Source of the DNA: Novosphingobium fuchskuhlense
GTDB lineage: Bacteria > Pseudomonadota > Alphaproteobacteria > Sphingomonadales > Sphingomonadaceae
Length of the DNA stretch: 64,000 nt
Assembly: GCF_001519075.1 (NCBI RefSeq)
Contig: NZ_KQ954244.1
Span: forward strand, 1,967,090 to 2,031,089
Direction of reading: 5' to 3'
The notes below the pieces were generated by a model. It saw only the letters and a list, made by a program, of their open reading frames with translations. It had not been told where the DNA came from and made no database searches. Shown here in pieces: positions 26,589 through 38,400 of the stretch. Position 1 is the first letter of the stretch, and every line of letters starts with the position of its first letter. Both the position numbers and the translations under genes were made by a program.

Positions 26589-26764
26589 TGACCCGCGCGA
26601 AAGGGATTTTGGCAGTTGGCATCGCGTTCTTTGTGATCGGCATGGCCGATCTGGCCCGCGATGGTTCGATCGGCTCGACCTTCATCGCGCTCGGCGCGGT
26701 GTTCATTGCGCTGAGCACGCGCGGCGATGCGCCGAAGAACAACGGAGCGAACGATGCTCGCTGA
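26588..26764 (+). CDS. 58-residue predicted membrane protein between nuoE and nuoF
   Basis: This 58-residue ORF has two hydrophobic stretches, residues 7-21 ([15 protein letters not shown]) and 30-43 ([14 protein letters not shown]), and a polar tail. The start overlaps the nuoE stop (TGATG) and its end overlaps the nuoF start by 11 bases. The strict coupling and membrane character argue for a real gene. I do not recognise a family. It may be an accessory subunit or assembly factor of complex I. Confidence 0.65.
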   Translation: MTRAKGILAVGIAFFVIGMADLARDGSIGSTFIALGAVFIALSTRGDAPKNNGANDAR

Positions 26765-28043
26765 CAAAGACCGGATTTTCACCAACCTCTACGGCTATCA
26801 GCCGTGGAACCTGAAAGCGGCGCAGGCGCGCGGGGATTGGGACAATACCAAGGCCCTTTTGGCGCGCGGGCAGGACGCGATCATTCAGGAAATCAAGGAT
26901 TCCGGCCTGCGCGGGCGCGGTGGGGCGGGCTTCCCGACCGGCATGAAGTGGTCGTTCATGCCCAAGGAGAGCAAGGACGGCCGTCCGAGCTTCCTCGTGA
27001 TCAATGCCGACGAATCCGAACCGGGTTCGTGCAAGGACCGCGAGATCATCCGCCACGATCCGCACAAGCTGATCGAAGGCGCGCTGGTCGCGGGCTATGC
27101 GATGCGCGCGCGGGCGGCCTATATCTACATTCGCGGCGAATATATCCGCGAGGCCGAGACGCTGTTTGCCGCCGTGGCCGAAGCCTATGAGGCGGGGCTG
27201 CTGGGCAAGAACGCCTGCGGTTCGGGCTATGATTTCGATGTCTTCGTGCACCGCGGCGCGGGCGCCTACATCTGCGGCGAAGAGACTGCGATGATCGAGA
27301 GTCTCGAGGGCAAGAAGGGCCAGCCGCGCCTCAAGCCGCCGTTCCCGGCTGGCGCGGGCCTCTATGGCTGCCCGACGACGGTGAACAATGTCGAGAGCAT
27401 CGCGGTTGCGCCGACGATCCTGCGGCGCGGCGCGGCGTGGTTTTCGAGCTTCGGGCGCGACAACAACAAGGGCACCAAGCTGTTCCAGATCAGCGGGCAT
27501 GTCGAAAAGCCCTGCGTGGTCGAGGAAGCGATGTCGATCCCGTTCAGCGAGCTGATCGAGAAGCACTGCGGCGGCATTCGCGGCGGGCGCGACAATCTGC
27601 TCGCGGTGATCCCCGGCGGTTCCTCGGTGCCGCTGGTGCCGGCGGCGGAAATCTGGGACGCGCCGATGGACTTCGACGGCCTGCGCGCGGTCGGCTCCGG
27701 TCTCGGCACGGCGGCAGTGATCGTGATGGACAAGTCGACCGATATCGTCCGCGCGATCAGCCGCCTGTCCTACTTCTACAAGCACGAGAGCTGCGGCCAG
27801 TGCACCCCGTGCCGCGAAGGCACCGGCTGGATGTGGCGCGTGATGGAGCGCCTGCGCACCGGCGACGCGGCGGTCGAGGAAATCGACATGCTCCAGCAAG
27901 TGACCAAGCAGGTCGAAGGCCACACGATCTGCGCGCTCGGCGATGCGGCGGCCTGGCCGATCCAGGGCCTGATCCGGCATTTCCGGCCGGAGATCGAGCG
28001 CCGGATTGCGGAAAACAGCGCGATGAAAGAGGCGGCGGAATAA
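26754..28043 (+). CDS. nuoF: NADH-quinone oxidoreductase subunit F
   Basis: This 429-residue subunit oxidises NADH and holds FMN and a [4Fe-4S] cluster (N3). The glycine-rich nucleotide-binding segment [13 protein letters not shown] starts at about 54. Cluster ligands are C347, C350 and C353 in ESCGQCTPC, with the fourth in HTICALGD near 393. An in-frame ATG at 26727 lies within the preceding small ORF; 26754 gives the normal family N-terminus. Confidence 0.96.
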   Translation: MLADKDRIFTNLYGYQPWNLKAAQARGDWDNTKALLARGQDAIIQEIKDSGLRGRGGAGFPTGMKWSFMPKESKDGRPSFLVINADESEPGSCKDREIIRHDPHKLIEGALVAGYAMRARAAYIYIRGEYIREAETLFAAVAEAYEAGLLGKNACGSGYDFDVFVHRGAGAYICGEETAMIESLEGKKGQPRLKPPFPAGAGLYGCPTTVNNVESIAVAPTILRRGAAWFSSFGRDNNKGTKLFQISGHVEKPCVVEEAMSIPFSELIEKHCGGIRGGRDNLLAVIPGGSSVPLVPAAEIWDAPMDFDGLRAVGSGLGTAAVIVMDKSTDIVRAISRLSYFYKHESCGQCTPCREGTGWMWRVMERLRTGDAAVEEIDMLQQVTKQVEGHTICALGDAAAWPIQGLIRHFRPEIERRIAENSAMKEAAE

Positions 28044-30052
28044 TGCCCAAGCTCAAAGTCGACGGCGTAGAGCTCGATGTCCCGGCAGGCGCGACGGTCC
28101 TGCAGGCGTGCGAGCTGGCCGGCAAGGAAATCCCCCGCTTCTGCTATCACGAGCGGCTCAGCATTGCGGGCAATTGCCGCATGTGTCTGGTGGAGGTGAA
28201 GCCCGGGCCGCCCAAGCCGCAGGCATCGTGCGCGCTCCCGGCTGCCGAGGGGCAGGAAATCCGCACCGACAGCGAGATGGTCAAGAAGGCGCGCGAAGGG
28301 GTGATGGAGTTTCTCCTCATCAACCACCCGCTCGATTGCCCGATCTGCGATCAGGGCGGCGAATGCGATCTGCAGGACCAGTCGGTCGCCTATGGCCGAG
28401 GCGCCTCGCGCTATGACGAGAACAAGCGCGCGGTGACCGACAAGTACATGGGCCCGCTGATCAAGACGACGATGACGCGGTGCATCCACTGCACCCGGTG
28501 CGTCCGCTTCTCGGAAGAGATCGCGGGCGTGGACGAGATCGGCGCGCTCTATCGCGGCGAGGGGATGCAGATTTCGACGTACCTTGAGGGCGCGGCGAAG
28601 CATGAACTCTCCGCGAACGTGATCGACCTGTGCCCGGTCGGTGCGCTGACCTCGAAGCCCTATGCGTTCGAGGCGCGGCCGTGGGAGCTCAAGAAGACGC
28701 TGGGCATCGATGTGTCCGACGCGGTCGGCTCCAACATCCGCATCGACAGCCGGGGCCGCGAAGTTCTGCGCATCCTTCCGCGCGTGAACGATGATGTGAA
28801 CGAGGAATGGCTGTCTGACCGCGCGCGCTATGTCGTGGACGGACTGACGCGCCGCCGCTTGGACAAGCCCTGGCTGCGCCGGGATGGCAAGCTCGTCGCG
28901 GCGAGCTGGGCCGAGGCGTTTGACGCTGTCGCCAAGATCAATCCGGGTTCGTCGGTCGCGGTGATCGCGGGCGATCAGGTCGATTGCGAGACGCTGTTTG
29001 CGGCCAAGGCGCTGGCCCGTGCGCTTGGCTCCAGCCTGCTCGAAGGGCGGCAGACGGGGCTTGCCTATACCGCGAGCAACATGGCGGCCGTGGCCTTCAA
29101 CTCGACGCTGAACGGCATCGAAGAGGCCGACGCGGTGCTGATCGTGGGCAGCCACGTGCGCGACGAAGCGCCGCTGGTGAACACGCGGCTGCGCAAGGCC
29201 GCCAAGAAGGGCGCAAAGGTCTTCGCGATCGGCGCGACTTGGGAGCCGACTTATCCGGCAACGTTCCTTGGCGAAGATGCGGCCATTCTCAATGATGTGC
29301 CGGCCGAAGTTGTCGCTGCGTTCGAAGGTGCGAAGAAGCCGGCGATCGTGATCGGCGGGGCAGGGCTGGCCAAGGGCGCGCTGGAGGCCGGGCTGGCCTT
29401 TGCCGAGCGCTTCAACCTCGTTCGTGATGGCTGGAACGGCTTCAACGTGCTGCACATGGCGGCGAGCCGCATGGGCGGGCTGATGCTGGGCTATGCGCAG
29501 CCGGGCGGGCTCGCTGATCTGGTGGCCGCCAAGCCGAAGATGGTGATTTCGCTGGGTGCGGACGAGGTGGATTACACGAAGTTTGCCGGCTCGATGATCG
29601 TGCATATCGGCCATCATGGCGACAAGGCGGCGCATGCGGCGGACGTGATCCTGCCGGCGGCGGCCTTCACCGAGAAGGACGGCACTTACGTCAACACCGA
29701 AGGCCGCGTGCAGTATTCGGAACGTGCGGTCTATGCACCGGGCGATGCCCGCGAGGACTGGACGATCCTGCGCGCGATGGCCGATGCCTTAAGCGTTTCG
29801 GTCGGGTTCGACAGCTTCGAGCAGCTACGCGCCGCGATGATCGCCGAAGTGCCGGCGCTGGGCGTGGAAGGGCTGGCCGATTATGGCGCGCTGCCGGCGG
29901 CTCCGAAGGGGGCCAAGGCGGAAGGGCTGATCGCTGGCTACCCGATCAAGGACCACTACCTGACGAATGCCATCGCGCGTTCGAGCCCGACGCTGCAGCG
30001 CTGCTCGGCAGAACTGCTGCATGGTGAGAGCTTTGCGGAGGCCGCGGAATGA
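28043..30052 (+). CDS. nuoG: NADH-quinone oxidoreductase subunit G
   Basis: This 669-residue 75 kDa-type subunit starts at the ATG overlapping the nuoF stop (TAATG). A longer open frame that begins inside nuoF is spurious. The [2Fe-2S] ligands are C34, C45, C48 and C63. The His-coordinated [4Fe-4S] uses H95, C99, C102 and C108. The next [4Fe-4S] uses C147, C150 and C153 plus the Cys of DLCPVGAL near 197. A molybdopterin-oxidoreductase-like C-terminal half follows, catalytically inactive in this family. Confidence 0.95.
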   Translation: MPKLKVDGVELDVPAGATVLQACELAGKEIPRFCYHERLSIAGNCRMCLVEVKPGPPKPQASCALPAAEGQEIRTDSEMVKKAREGVMEFLLINHPLDCPICDQGGECDLQDQSVAYGRGASRYDENKRAVTDKYMGPLIKTTMTRCIHCTRCVRFSEEIAGVDEIGALYRGEGMQISTYLEGAAKHELSANVIDLCPVGALTSKPYAFEARPWELKKTLGIDVSDAVGSNIRIDSRGREVLRILPRVNDDVNEEWLSDRARYVVDGLTRRRLDKPWLRRDGKLVAASWAEAFDAVAKINPGSSVAVIAGDQVDCETLFAAKALARALGSSLLEGRQTGLAYTASNMAAVAFNSTLNGIEEADAVLIVGSHVRDEAPLVNTRLRKAAKKGAKVFAIGATWEPTYPATFLGEDAAILNDVPAEVVAAFEGAKKPAIVIGGAGLAKGALEAGLAFAERFNLVRDGWNGFNVLHMAASRMGGLMLGYAQPGGLADLVAAKPKMVISLGADEVDYTKFAGSMIVHIGHHGDKAAHAADVILPAAAFTEKDGTYVNTEGRVQYSERAVYAPGDAREDWTILRAMADALSVSVGFDSFEQLRAAMIAEVPALGVEGLADYGALPAAPKGAKAEGLIAGYPIKDHYLTNAIARSSPTLQRCSAELLHGESFAEAAE

Positions 30053-31092
30053 TCCCGTTCTTTGAAGCGCGCGGCCTCTCGTTCGAGACGGCGTGGACCG
30101 TCTCGACCATTGCCGAAATCCTGCTGATCGCGCTGCCGGTCATGCTGGCCGTGGCGCTGGTGATCTATGCCGACCGCAAGATCTGGGCCTCGATGGCGCT
30201 GCGGCGCGGACCGAATGTGGTGGGGCCGTTCGGCATCCTCCAGTCGTTTGCGGACGGCCTCAAGGTCTTCCTGCAGGAAACCATCATCCCTTCGGCGGCG
30301 AACAAAGGCCTGTTCCTGATCGCGCCGATCATCACTTTTACCGTGGCGCTGATGGCCTGGGCGGTGATTCCGTTCAATTCGGGCGCGGTCTTGGCGGATA
30401 TCAATGTCGGCTTGCTCTACGTCCTCGCGATCTCGTCGCTGGGCGTTTACGGGGTGGTGATCGCGGGTTGGTCGTCGAACTCGAAATACCCGTTTTTCAG
30501 CGCGATGCGCGCGTCCGCTCAGATGATTTCTTACGAAGTCTCGATCGGCTTTATCCTCATCTGCGTGGTGCTCTGGGCGGGTTCGTTCAACCTCAACGAC
30601 ATCGTCAAGGCGCAGAAGGATCACGTCTGGATCATCAACGGCTTCGTCGCGAACCCGCTGCTGTTCCCGGTCTGGGTGATGTTCCTGATCTCCGGTATGG
30701 CCGAAACCGCGCGCGCGCCGTTCGATCTGACCGAGGCGGAAAGCGAGCTCGTGGCGGGCTATCAGACCGAATATTCCTCGATGGCCTTCGCGCTCTACTG
30801 GCTGGGCGAATATGCCAACGTGCTCTTGATGTGCGCGCTCAATGCCACGCTGTTCTGGGGCGGCTGGCTGCCGCCGCTCGACATTCCGGTGCTTTACTAT
30901 GTACCGGGGCTGGTGTGGCTGATCATCAAGATCTGCGGTTTCTTCTTCATCTTCAGCTGGGTCAAGGCAACGGTGCCGCGCTACCGCTATGACCAGCTGA
31001 TGCGGCTGGGCTGGAAGATCTTCCTGCCGCTCTCGCTGTTCTTCGTGTTCGCGATCAGCGGATACCTCATGGCCACCGGACATTTCGCATGA
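30049..31092 (+). CDS. nuoH: NADH-quinone oxidoreductase subunit H
   Basis: This 347-residue polytopic subunit links the peripheral arm to the membrane arm and shapes the quinone channel. Signatures are [21 protein letters not shown] and the acidic loop [26 protein letters not shown], including the conserved E-rich stretch. It overlaps nuoG and nuoI by four bases each. Confidence 0.96.
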   Translation: MIPFFEARGLSFETAWTVSTIAEILLIALPVMLAVALVIYADRKIWASMALRRGPNVVGPFGILQSFADGLKVFLQETIIPSAANKGLFLIAPIITFTVALMAWAVIPFNSGAVLADINVGLLYVLAISSLGVYGVVIAGWSSNSKYPFFSAMRASAQMISYEVSIGFILICVVLWAGSFNLNDIVKAQKDHVWIINGFVANPLLFPVWVMFLISGMAETARAPFDLTEAESELVAGYQTEYSSMAFALYWLGEYANVLLMCALNATLFWGGWLPPLDIPVLYYVPGLVWLIIKICGFFFIFSWVKATVPRYRYDQLMRLGWKIFLPLSLFFVFAISGYLMATGHFA

Positions 31093-31574
31093 CCGTCTCG
31101 CAGATCATCAAGAGCTTCACGTTGTGGGAGTTCGTCAAGGCACATTGGCTGACCTTGAAGTACCTCTTCAAGCCCAAGGCGACGATCAACTACCCGTTCG
31201 AGAAGAACCCGCTCTCTCCGCGCTTTCGCGGCGAGCATGCGCTGCGCCGCTATCCCAATGGCGAAGAGCGCTGCATCGCGTGCAAGCTGTGCGAGGCGGT
31301 GTGCCCGGCGCAGGCGATCACCATCGAGGCGGAACCGCGCGAGGACGGCAGCCGCCGCACCACGCGCTATGATATCGACATGACCAAGTGCATCTTCTGT
31401 GGCTTCTGCCAGGAAGCCTGCCCGGTCGATGCCATCGTCGAGGGGCCGAACTTCGAATACGCGACCGAAACGCGCGAGGAACTGCTCTACGACAAGACCA
31501 AGCTGCTCGCGAACGGGGACAAGTGGGAGCGGGCGCTGGCCGCGAACCTTGAAGCCGATGCACCGTACCGTTAG
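31089..31574 (+). CDS. nuoI: NADH-quinone oxidoreductase subunit I
   Basis: This 161-residue ferredoxin-like subunit carries two [4Fe-4S] clusters (N6a/N6b). Ligands are C62, C65, C68, C72 ([11 protein letters not shown]) and C101, C104, C107, C111 ([11 protein letters not shown]). Each motif continues with CP, as in two-cluster ferredoxins. The length is normal for alphaproteobacteria. Confidence 0.96.
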   Translation: MTVSQIIKSFTLWEFVKAHWLTLKYLFKPKATINYPFEKNPLSPRFRGEHALRRYPNGEERCIACKLCEAVCPAQAITIEAEPREDGSRRTTRYDIDMTKCIFCGFCQEACPVDAIVEGPNFEYATETREELLYDKTKLLANGDKWERALAANLEADAPYR

Positions 31575-31586
31575 GGGCCACGCCAC

Positions 31587-32204
31587 ATGATCCAGGCCTT
31601 TGCCTTCTATCTGTTCACGGCGATCATGCTGTTCAGCGCGGTTTCCGTGATCTTCGCCCGCAATCCGGTCCATTCGGTGCTTTGGCTCATTCTCGCGTTC
31701 TTCAACGCGGCGGGGCTGATGGTGCTGGTGGGCGCGGAATTCATCGCGATGCTGCTGGTGATCGTCTACGTCGGCGCGGTCGCGGTGCTGTTCCTGTTCG
31801 TCGTGATGATGCTCGACATCGACTTCTCGGAGATGCGCGCAGGCTTCATCAAGAATGCGCCGCTCGGGCTGCTGATTGCAGTGGTGCTGCTGGTCGAACT
31901 CGGCATGGGTCTTGGCGTATGGCACGCCGGCGCGCTGCAGCTTGGCGTGGCGAACGGCGCATCGGCGACGCCCGAGAGCCTGTCCAACACCGCCGCGATC
32001 GGCGCGCTGCTCTACACGCGCTACCTGTTCCTGTTCGAGGCGGCGGGGATCATCCTGCTCGTCGCCATGATCGGCGCCATCGTGCTCACGCACCGCCAGC
32101 GCAGCGACACGCGCGGCCAGAATGTGGGCCGGCAGGTTGCACGCCGGCCGGATGAGGCGACGGTCAACGTCAAGCCCGCCGTAGGCCAGGGGGTCACGCT
32201 GTGA
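31587..32204 (+). CDS. nuoJ: NADH-quinone oxidoreductase subunit J
   Basis: This 205-residue membrane subunit shows several helices and the ND6-type segment [27 protein letters not shown]. The polar C-terminus ([20 protein letters not shown]) is a normal cytoplasmic tail. The GTG start of nuoK overlaps its stop. Confidence 0.93.
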   Translation: MIQAFAFYLFTAIMLFSAVSVIFARNPVHSVLWLILAFFNAAGLMVLVGAEFIAMLLVIVYVGAVAVLFLFVVMMLDIDFSEMRAGFIKNAPLGLLIAVVLLVELGMGLGVWHAGALQLGVANGASATPESLSNTAAIGALLYTRYLFLFEAAGIILLVAMIGAIVLTHRQRSDTRGQNVGRQVARRPDEATVNVKPAVGQGVTL

Positions 32205-32506
32205 TTGGAATTGAACACTACGTCGCGGTGAGCGCGATCCTGTTCGTGCTCGGCGTGCTGGGGATCTTCCTCAACCGCAAGAACGTCATCGTCATCCTCA
32301 TGGCGATCGAGCTGATCCTGCTGTCGGTGAACCTCAACTTCGTCGCGTTCAGCGCATTCCTGCATGACCTCGTCGGCCAGATCTTCGCGATGTTCGTGCT
32401 GACGGTGGCGGCGGGCGAGGCGGCCATCGGGCTTGCCATTCTTGTCATCTACTTCCGCGGCCGCGGCACGATTGCGGTCGATGACGTCAACCGGATGAAG
32501 GGGTAA
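32201..32506 (+). CDS. nuoK: NADH-quinone oxidoreductase subunit K
   Basis: This 101-residue subunit (ND4L) has three helices. The membrane glutamates needed for proton pumping are visible in [18 protein letters not shown] and [12 protein letters not shown]. It has a GTG start overlapping the nuoJ stop and standard length. Confidence 0.95.
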   Translation: MIGIEHYVAVSAILFVLGVLGIFLNRKNVIVILMAIELILLSVNLNFVAFSAFLHDLVGQIFAMFVLTVAAGEAAIGLAILVIYFRGRGTIAVDDVNRMKG

Positions 32507-32513
32507 ACGAACC

Positions 32514-34568
32514 GTGCATCCTATCCAGTTGATCGTATTTCTGCCGCTTCTGGCAGCGTTGGTCGCAGGGCTTGGCGCCCGGCTGATCGGCAAGGTGCCG
32601 GCCAAGCTCGTGACAACGGGGGCGCTGTTCGCATCCTGCGCGCTGTCGTGGCCGATCTTCCTTTCGTTCCTTTCGGGCAGCGCCGAAGCCTCGGTCGTGC
32701 CGGTGCTGCAGTGGGTGCGCTCGGGCAATCTCGACTTCCAGTGGGCCCTCAGGGTCGATACGCTGACCGCGATCATGCTGGTGGTTATCACCAGCGTCTC
32801 GGCGCTCGTCCACCTGTACTCATGGGGCTACATGGACGAGGACCCGGATCAGCCGCGGTTCTTCGCCTATCTCTCGCTGTTCACCTTCGCGATGCTGATG
32901 CTGGTGACGGCGGACAACCTCGTTCAGATGTTCTTCGGCTGGGAAGGGGTGGGCCTTGCCTCGTACCTCCTGATCGGGTTCTGGTTCAGGAAGCCCAGCG
33001 CAAACGCTGCCGCGATGAAGGCCTTCGTGGTCAACCGCGTGGGTGACCTTGGCTTCATGCTGGGCATCTTCGGCACGTTCCTGGTGTTCGGCACGGTCTC
33101 GATCCCGGCGATCCTGGCGGCAGCGCCGGGCATGGCGGGCAGCACGATCGGGTTTCTGGGCCACCGCTTCGATACGATGACGGTGCTGTGCATCCTCCTG
33201 TTCATCGGCGCGATGGGCAAGTCGGCACAGCTTGGTCTGCACACCTGGCTTCCGGACGCGATGGAAGGCCCGACCCCGGTTTCGGCGCTGATCCACGCGG
33301 CGACCATGGTGACCGCGGGCGTGTTCATGGTCTGCCGTCTCTCGCCGGTGTTCCAGACCAGCGAAACCGCGATGACCGTGGTGACCTACGTGGGCGCCGC
33401 GACCTGCTTCTTTGCCGCGACCATCGGCACGACGCAGTGGGACATCAAGCGGGTGATCGCTTATTCGACCTGCTCGCAGCTCGGCTACATGTTCGTGGCG
33501 GCGGGCGTGGGCGCGCCGGGTGCGGCGATGTTCCACCTTTTCACACACGCTTTCTTCAAGGCCCTGCTGTTCCTCGGCGCAGGCTCGGTCATCCATGCGA
33601 TGCACCACGAGCAGGACATGCGTTTCTACGGCGGCCTCCGGAAGCACATCCCGCTCACATTCTGGGCGATGATGATGGGGACGCTGGCGATCACCGGTGT
33701 CGGCATTGTCGACGTGTTCGGCTTTGCGGGCTTCTATTCGAAGGATTCGATCCTCGAAGCAGCTTATGCCAGCGGAACGAGCGCGGGGCACTTCGGCTTC
33801 TGGTGCGGGATCACGGCCGCGCTGATGACGAGCTTCTATTCGTGGCGCCTGATGTTCTTGACCTTCTGGGGCAAGCCGCGCTGGGACCAGTCCGAGCATA
33901 TCCAGCACGCGGTGCATGATGCCCATGGGCATGATGACCACGCGCATGGGCATGACGATCATGGCCACGACCATGGGCATGGGCATGGGCACAGCCATGA
34001 CGGCACGGCGGGCTATCACCCGCACGAGAGTCCGCTTCCGATGCTGCTGCCGCTGGCGCTGCTGTCGGTTGGCGCGGTGCTTGCGGGCTATGTGTTCCAC
34101 CACGCCTTCATCAGCGAAGGCGGCGGCGAGTTCTGGAAGAGCAGCGTGGCCTTCAGCGAGCACCTGATCCACGCCATGCACGGCGTGCCGGAGTGGGTGA
34201 AGTGGGCGCCGTTCGGCGTGATGATCACCGGTCTGGCGGTCGCCTATATCGCCTATATCGCGAACCCGGGCCTGCCGGCGGTGTTCTCGGGTGCCATCGG
34301 GCCGCTCTACCGGTTCGTGCTGAACAAGTGGTACTTCGACGAGCTCTACAATGCGCTCTTCGTGAAGCCTGCGATGGCGCTCGGCCGCGTGTTCTGGAAA
34401 CAGGGTGATATCGGTATCATCGATCGCTTCGGGCCCAATGGCGCGGCGGCGCTGGTCGCCCGCAGCAGCCGGATCGCGGTGCGGCTGCAGTCCGGTTATC
34501 TCAACAGCTATGCGCTGGTCATGCTCGTCGGCCTTGTCGGCGCGGTCAGCTGGGTGATTGCGAAATGA
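32514..34568 (+). CDS. nuoL: NADH-quinone oxidoreductase subunit L with His-rich loop
   Basis: This 684-residue antiporter-like subunit (ND5) forms the distal end of the membrane arm. Key family segments are [48 protein letters not shown] and [17 protein letters not shown]. Between later helices there is an unusual loop at residues 462-504 with 17 His, interspersed with Asp and Gly. It starts with GTG. The histidines probably lie on a membrane-flanking side and could bind metal. Confidence 0.96.
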   Translation: MHPIQLIVFLPLLAALVAGLGARLIGKVPAKLVTTGALFASCALSWPIFLSFLSGSAEASVVPVLQWVRSGNLDFQWALRVDTLTAIMLVVITSVSALVHLYSWGYMDEDPDQPRFFAYLSLFTFAMLMLVTADNLVQMFFGWEGVGLASYLLIGFWFRKPSANAAAMKAFVVNRVGDLGFMLGIFGTFLVFGTVSIPAILAAAPGMAGSTIGFLGHRFDTMTVLCILLFIGAMGKSAQLGLHTWLPDAMEGPTPVSALIHAATMVTAGVFMVCRLSPVFQTSETAMTVVTYVGAATCFFAATIGTTQWDIKRVIAYSTCSQLGYMFVAAGVGAPGAAMFHLFTHAFFKALLFLGAGSVIHAMHHEQDMRFYGGLRKHIPLTFWAMMMGTLAITGVGIVDVFGFAGFYSKDSILEAAYASGTSAGHFGFWCGITAALMTSFYSWRLMFLTFWGKPRWDQSEHIQHAVHDAHGHDDHAHGHDDHGHDHGHGHGHSHDGTAGYHPHESPLPMLLPLALLSVGAVLAGYVFHHAFISEGGGEFWKSSVAFSEHLIHAMHGVPEWVKWAPFGVMITGLAVAYIAYIANPGLPAVFSGAIGPLYRFVLNKWYFDELYNALFVKPAMALGRVFWKQGDIGIIDRFGPNGAAALVARSSRIAVRLQSGYLNSYALVMLVGLVGAVSWVIAK
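33897..34025 (+). repeat. Histidine-rich insert in NuoL
   Basis: Seventeen His in 43 residues, mostly as HGHD or HDDHGH units, are encoded by a run of short catgggcat-like repeats. Such inserts resemble metal-buffering loops of zinc or nickel proteins. Confidence 0.8.
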
Positions 34569-36148
34569 ACGGGGTTCCCATTCTCTCCCTCATGCTGCTG
34601 GTGCCGCTGGTCGGCGCGGTGGCCTGCCTCATGGCCGGGCGCGAGCAGGCGCGGGTGATCGCGCTGGCCGCTACGCTGGTCGATCTCGTGCTCGGCGCTT
34701 TCCTCTGGTCACACTACCAGATCGGCGGGCCGCAGTGGCAGTTCCAGGAGCATGCCGCGATCTTCGCCGGCTTCGAGTGGAAACTCGGCATCGACGGCAT
34801 TGCCCTGCTGCTCATCGCGCTCACCGTGTTCCTGATGCCGATCTGCATCGGCGCGAGCTGGAACGCGATCGAGAAGCGCGCAGGCGAGTATTACGCCAAC
34901 TTCCTCATCATGGAGACGCTGATGATCGGCGTCTTCACCGCGCAGGACCTGTTCCTGTTCTACATCATGTTCGAGGCCGGCCTGATCCCGATGTACCTGA
35001 TCATCGGCATCTGGGGCGGTGCGGATCGCATCTACGCCAGCTACAAGTTCTTCCTCTACACGCTGCTCGGATCGGTGTTGATGCTGATCGCGATGATGTG
35101 GATGGTGAACGAGGCGGGCACGAGCGATATCCCGACCCTGATGGCCTACAGCTTCCCGGTGAAGGCGCAGACCTGGCTTTGGCTGGCCTTCTTCGCGAGC
35201 TTTGCGGTGAAGATGCCGATGTGGCCGACGCACACCTGGCTGCCTGACGCGCACGTGCAGGCGCCAACGGCAGGGTCGGTGATCCTCGCGGGCGTGCTGC
35301 TCAAGATGGGTGGTTACGGCTTCATCCGCTTCTCGCTGCCGATGTTTCCCGAGGCCAGCGCGCAGTTCGCGCCGCTGATCTACGGCCTGTCGATGGCGGC
35401 GGTCGTCATCACCTCGCTGATCGCGCTGGTGCAGCACGACATGAAGAAGCTGATCGCCTACTCCTCGGTCGCGCATATGGCGATCGTGACGGTGGGGCTG
35501 TTTGCGTTCAACCGGCAGGGCCTTGAAGGCTCGATGATCGTGATGCTGAGCCACGGGATCGTCTCGGGCGCGCTGTTCCTTGCCGTCGGCGTGATCTACG
35601 ACCGCCTGCACACGCGCGAGATCGACCGCTATGGCGGCCTTGCCATCAACATGCCGGCCTACGCGCTGTTCTTCATGCTGTTCACGATGGCTTCGGTCGG
35701 CCTGCCGGGCACGAGCGGCTTTGTGGGTGAGTTCCTCTCGCTCATGGGCATCTACGCGCAGTCTAGCTGGGTGGCGCTGGTGTGCACCACGGGCATCATC
35801 CTCGGCGCGGCCTACATGCTCTACCTCTATCGCCGCGTCGTGTTCGGCGTGCAGAAGAACGCGGATGCGGCGGCCATGCCCGATCTCGACGCCCGCGAAT
35901 GGGCGATGATGATCCCGCTCGCGGTGGCGGTGCTATGGATGGGCGTCTATCCCGAAACCTTCCTCGCGCCGATGCGCAAGGATATCGCAGGCCTTGAAGC
36001 GCGGCTGGCGCAGGCACGGCCCAAGGGCGATGCCGATGTGCAGATCGCTGCCATTTCGCCGGCTGCGGCGACACATGAACATGGGGATGCAATGGAACAC
36101 GGGGCGCAAGTCCACGGGCCCGAAGCCGCGCACGGGGAGGCACGCTGA
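34565..36148 (+). CDS. nuoM: NADH-quinone oxidoreductase subunit M
   Basis: This 527-residue antiporter-like subunit (ND4) starts by overlapping the nuoL stop. Signatures are [43 protein letters not shown] and the pump histidine/lysine region [20 protein letters not shown]. The C-terminal tail is unusual, with [22 protein letters not shown] adding six His after the last helix. Confidence 0.95.
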   Translation: MNGVPILSLMLLVPLVGAVACLMAGREQARVIALAATLVDLVLGAFLWSHYQIGGPQWQFQEHAAIFAGFEWKLGIDGIALLLIALTVFLMPICIGASWNAIEKRAGEYYANFLIMETLMIGVFTAQDLFLFYIMFEAGLIPMYLIIGIWGGADRIYASYKFFLYTLLGSVLMLIAMMWMVNEAGTSDIPTLMAYSFPVKAQTWLWLAFFASFAVKMPMWPTHTWLPDAHVQAPTAGSVILAGVLLKMGGYGFIRFSLPMFPEASAQFAPLIYGLSMAAVVITSLIALVQHDMKKLIAYSSVAHMAIVTVGLFAFNRQGLEGSMIVMLSHGIVSGALFLAVGVIYDRLHTREIDRYGGLAINMPAYALFFMLFTMASVGLPGTSGFVGEFLSLMGIYAQSSWVALVCTTGIILGAAYMLYLYRRVVFGVQKNADAAAMPDLDAREWAMMIPLAVAVLWMGVYPETFLAPMRKDIAGLEARLAQARPKGDADVQIAAISPAAATHEHGDAMEHGAQVHGPEAAHGEAR

Positions 36149-37611
36149 TGGAACTGCTGCGCTCTCTGGCGATCACCGGGACCGAGGAAGTCCTCAGCAT
36201 CTCGGGCCTCATCCTGCTCCTCGCCGCCGGCTGGGGTGGTGACAAGGCGAGCCGCGCGATTTCGATCGCGGCGGTGGCCGTCCTCACTGTCTGCGCCGTG
36301 TTGACCGTGCCCGCGCTGTGCCACGCCGCAATGGGCCCGGGCGTCTCTGCCTGGAACGGACAGTTCAGCGGCGATGCCTTTGCCGCCTTCGGCAAGTTGC
36401 TGATCTATGCCAGCGCTGCTGTCACGCTGATTATTGCGCCCGCCTTCTTCGAGCGCGAGAACGCGATGCGCGCCGAGTTCCCGCTGCTTGTTCTGCTCGC
36501 GGCAATGGGCATGGGCATGATGGTCTCCGCGACCGACACGTTGGCGCTCTACATCGGGCTGGAGCTCAACAGTCTTGCTGCCTACGTCATGGCCTCGTTC
36601 CTGCGCAGTGACGAACGGTCGGCGGAAGCGGGTCTCAAGTACTTCGTGCTGGGCTCACTCGCTTCGGGCATCCTGCTCTATGGCATCAGCCTGATCTACG
36701 GCTTCACCGGATCCACGAGCTTTGCCGGGATCCACGGCGCGCTCGCCGGGCCGCTTTTCATGGGCGCGACGTTCGGGATCGTGTTCGTGCTGGCCGGGCT
36801 TGCCTTCAAGGTCAGCGCCGCGCCGTTCCACATGTGGACACCCGATGTCTATGAAGGCGCGCCGACCCCGGTGTCGACTTTCTTTGCAACCGCGCCCAAG
36901 GTTGCGGCGCTGGCGCTCCTCATGCGCGTCAGCCTGTTTGCCTTCGGCTCGCAGCCTGGAGCGTGGCAGCAGATCGTGATCTTCGTCGCGCTGCTCTCGA
37001 TCGTGATCGGTGCGTTGGGCGCGATCGGGCAGGACAATATCAAGCGCCTGCTCGCCTATTCCTCGATCAACAACGTCGGCTTCATGCTGATCGGCCTTGC
37101 CTGTGCCAACCAGGCAGGCGCGGCGGCGATGCTGGTCTACCTTGCGATCTATGTCGCGATGTCGGTCGCCGGCTTTGTCGCGGTGCTGATGCTGCGCGAT
37201 GCAGACGGGGCGCCGGTGGAATCGATCGCGGCGATGGCGGGGCTTTCGAAGACCCGTCCGGCGCTGGCTTGGGCCATCGGGGCCGTCATGTTCAGCCTCG
37301 CCGGCATCCCGCCGCTGTTCGGGTTCTGGGGCAAGTTCATGGTGTTTCAGGCCGCCGTGCAGGCTGGCCTGCTGACGCTCGCTGCCATCGGCATCGCGGC
37401 CTCGGTGATTGGTGCGTTCTACTACATCAAGGTCGTCAAGGTGATGTTCTTTGATGAGGCGGCGGATGTGGTGACCGGCCAGAGCGACCTCGCGCAGCGG
37501 GTGCTGCTGTTCGTCTCGGTCGTCGCCATCTCGCCGCTCGGCTGGCTCATCAACAAGCCGCTGGGCGAGCTGGCGGGCCGGGCTGCCGCTGCGCTGTTCC
37601 ACATCGCGTGA
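36148..37611 (+). CDS. nuoN: NADH-quinone oxidoreductase subunit N
   Basis: This 487-residue antiporter-like subunit (ND2) is the third pump module. YIGLELNSLAAYVMASF, SAAPFHMWTPDVYEGAPTPV and KRLLAYSSINNVGFML are the expected motifs. It is the last nuo gene. The ATG overlaps the nuoM stop, and birA follows after 15 bases. Confidence 0.95.
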   Translation: MELLRSLAITGTEEVLSISGLILLLAAGWGGDKASRAISIAAVAVLTVCAVLTVPALCHAAMGPGVSAWNGQFSGDAFAAFGKLLIYASAAVTLIIAPAFFERENAMRAEFPLLVLLAAMGMGMMVSATDTLALYIGLELNSLAAYVMASFLRSDERSAEAGLKYFVLGSLASGILLYGISLIYGFTGSTSFAGIHGALAGPLFMGATFGIVFVLAGLAFKVSAAPFHMWTPDVYEGAPTPVSTFFATAPKVAALALLMRVSLFAFGSQPGAWQQIVIFVALLSIVIGALGAIGQDNIKRLLAYSSINNVGFMLIGLACANQAGAAAMLVYLAIYVAMSVAGFVAVLMLRDADGAPVESIAAMAGLSKTRPALAWAIGAVMFSLAGIPPLFGFWGKFMVFQAAVQAGLLTLAAIGIAASVIGAFYYIKVVKVMFFDEAADVVTGQSDLAQRVLLFVSVVAISPLGWLINKPLGELAGRAAAALFHIA

Positions 37612-37626
37612 TGCGCTGAACGGCCA

Positions 37627-38400
37627 GTGGCGGACCCGCTGATCAGGGTCGTTGCGGAGATCGCCTCGACCAATTCGGCGCTGCTGGCGCGCCTTGCCGA
37701 AGGCGAGGCGCCAGCCGAAGGGCACTGGCTGGTAGCAGACCGGCAGACCGCCGGGCGCGGGCGGGCCGGACGCATCTGGACCGGTGGCCTCGGCAATTTC
37801 ATGGGATCGACGGCGGTTGCGCTTCGCGAAGGCGAGGCACTGCCGCAGACGCTGGCGCTGGTGGCGGGCGTGAGCGTCCACCGTGCGCTGATGACGGTTG
37901 TGCCCGATATCGCGGGACTTGCGCTCAAATGGCCTAACGATCTGCTGGTGGAGGAAGCCAAGCTCGGCGGCATCCTGCTGGAGCGCCAGCGGGATGCCGT
38001 GATTGTGGGGATCGGCGTCAACCTCGCCGAGGCGCCCCAAGTGCCGGGCCGCAAGACCGTGTCGCTGAACGCCTTGGGCCATGCCGTCGTCCGCGACGAC
38101 TTTGCGGCTGCCCTGGCGACGGCCTGGGCCGAGGATCTCACCGCATGGCACGCCGGGGCCTGGCCGATGCTGCGCGGCGAGTGGCTTTCGCGGGCGTTGC
38201 CGAAAGGCACGCTGCTTGGTGTGAACCTTGCCGAGGAGGGCCACGTGATTGGCGGATTTGCCGGGCTGGAGCCTGATGGCGCCGTCCTTCTGCGCTTGGC
38301 GGATGGTGCCGTCCGTGCCATCCACGCCGGAGACGTCGAGCTGATCGGCCAAGGCACAGCGGCGGCGGGAGTAGGAGAGAGCGATGCTTCTGGCGGTTGA
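37627..38400 (+). CDS. birA: Biotin-[acetyl-CoA-carboxylase] ligase
   Basis: This 257-residue ligase activates biotin as biotinyl-AMP and attaches it to carboxylase carrier proteins. GRGRAGR is the ATP-binding loop and LKWPNDLLV is the catalytic-lysine-containing motif. No N-terminal HTH is present, so it is ligase only, not a repressor. The start is GTG. It overlaps coaX by 17 bases. nuoN-birA-coaX is a known alphaproteobacterial gene order. Confidence 0.93.
   Translation: MADPLIRVVAEIASTNSALLARLAEGEAPAEGHWLVADRQTAGRGRAGRIWTGGLGNFMGSTAVALREGEALPQTLALVAGVSVHRALMTVVPDIAGLALKWPNDLLVEEAKLGGILLERQRDAVIVGIGVNLAEAPQVPGRKTVSLNALGHAVVRDDFAAALATAWAEDLTAWHAGAWPMLRGEWLSRALPKGTLLGVNLAEEGHVIGGFAGLEPDGAVLLRLADGAVRAIHAGDVELIGQGTAAAGVGESDASGG

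Noticed and set aside
27437..28042. Extension of nuoG to 871 codons
   Set aside because: The upstream part lies inside nuoF in another frame; the family N-terminus starts at 28043.
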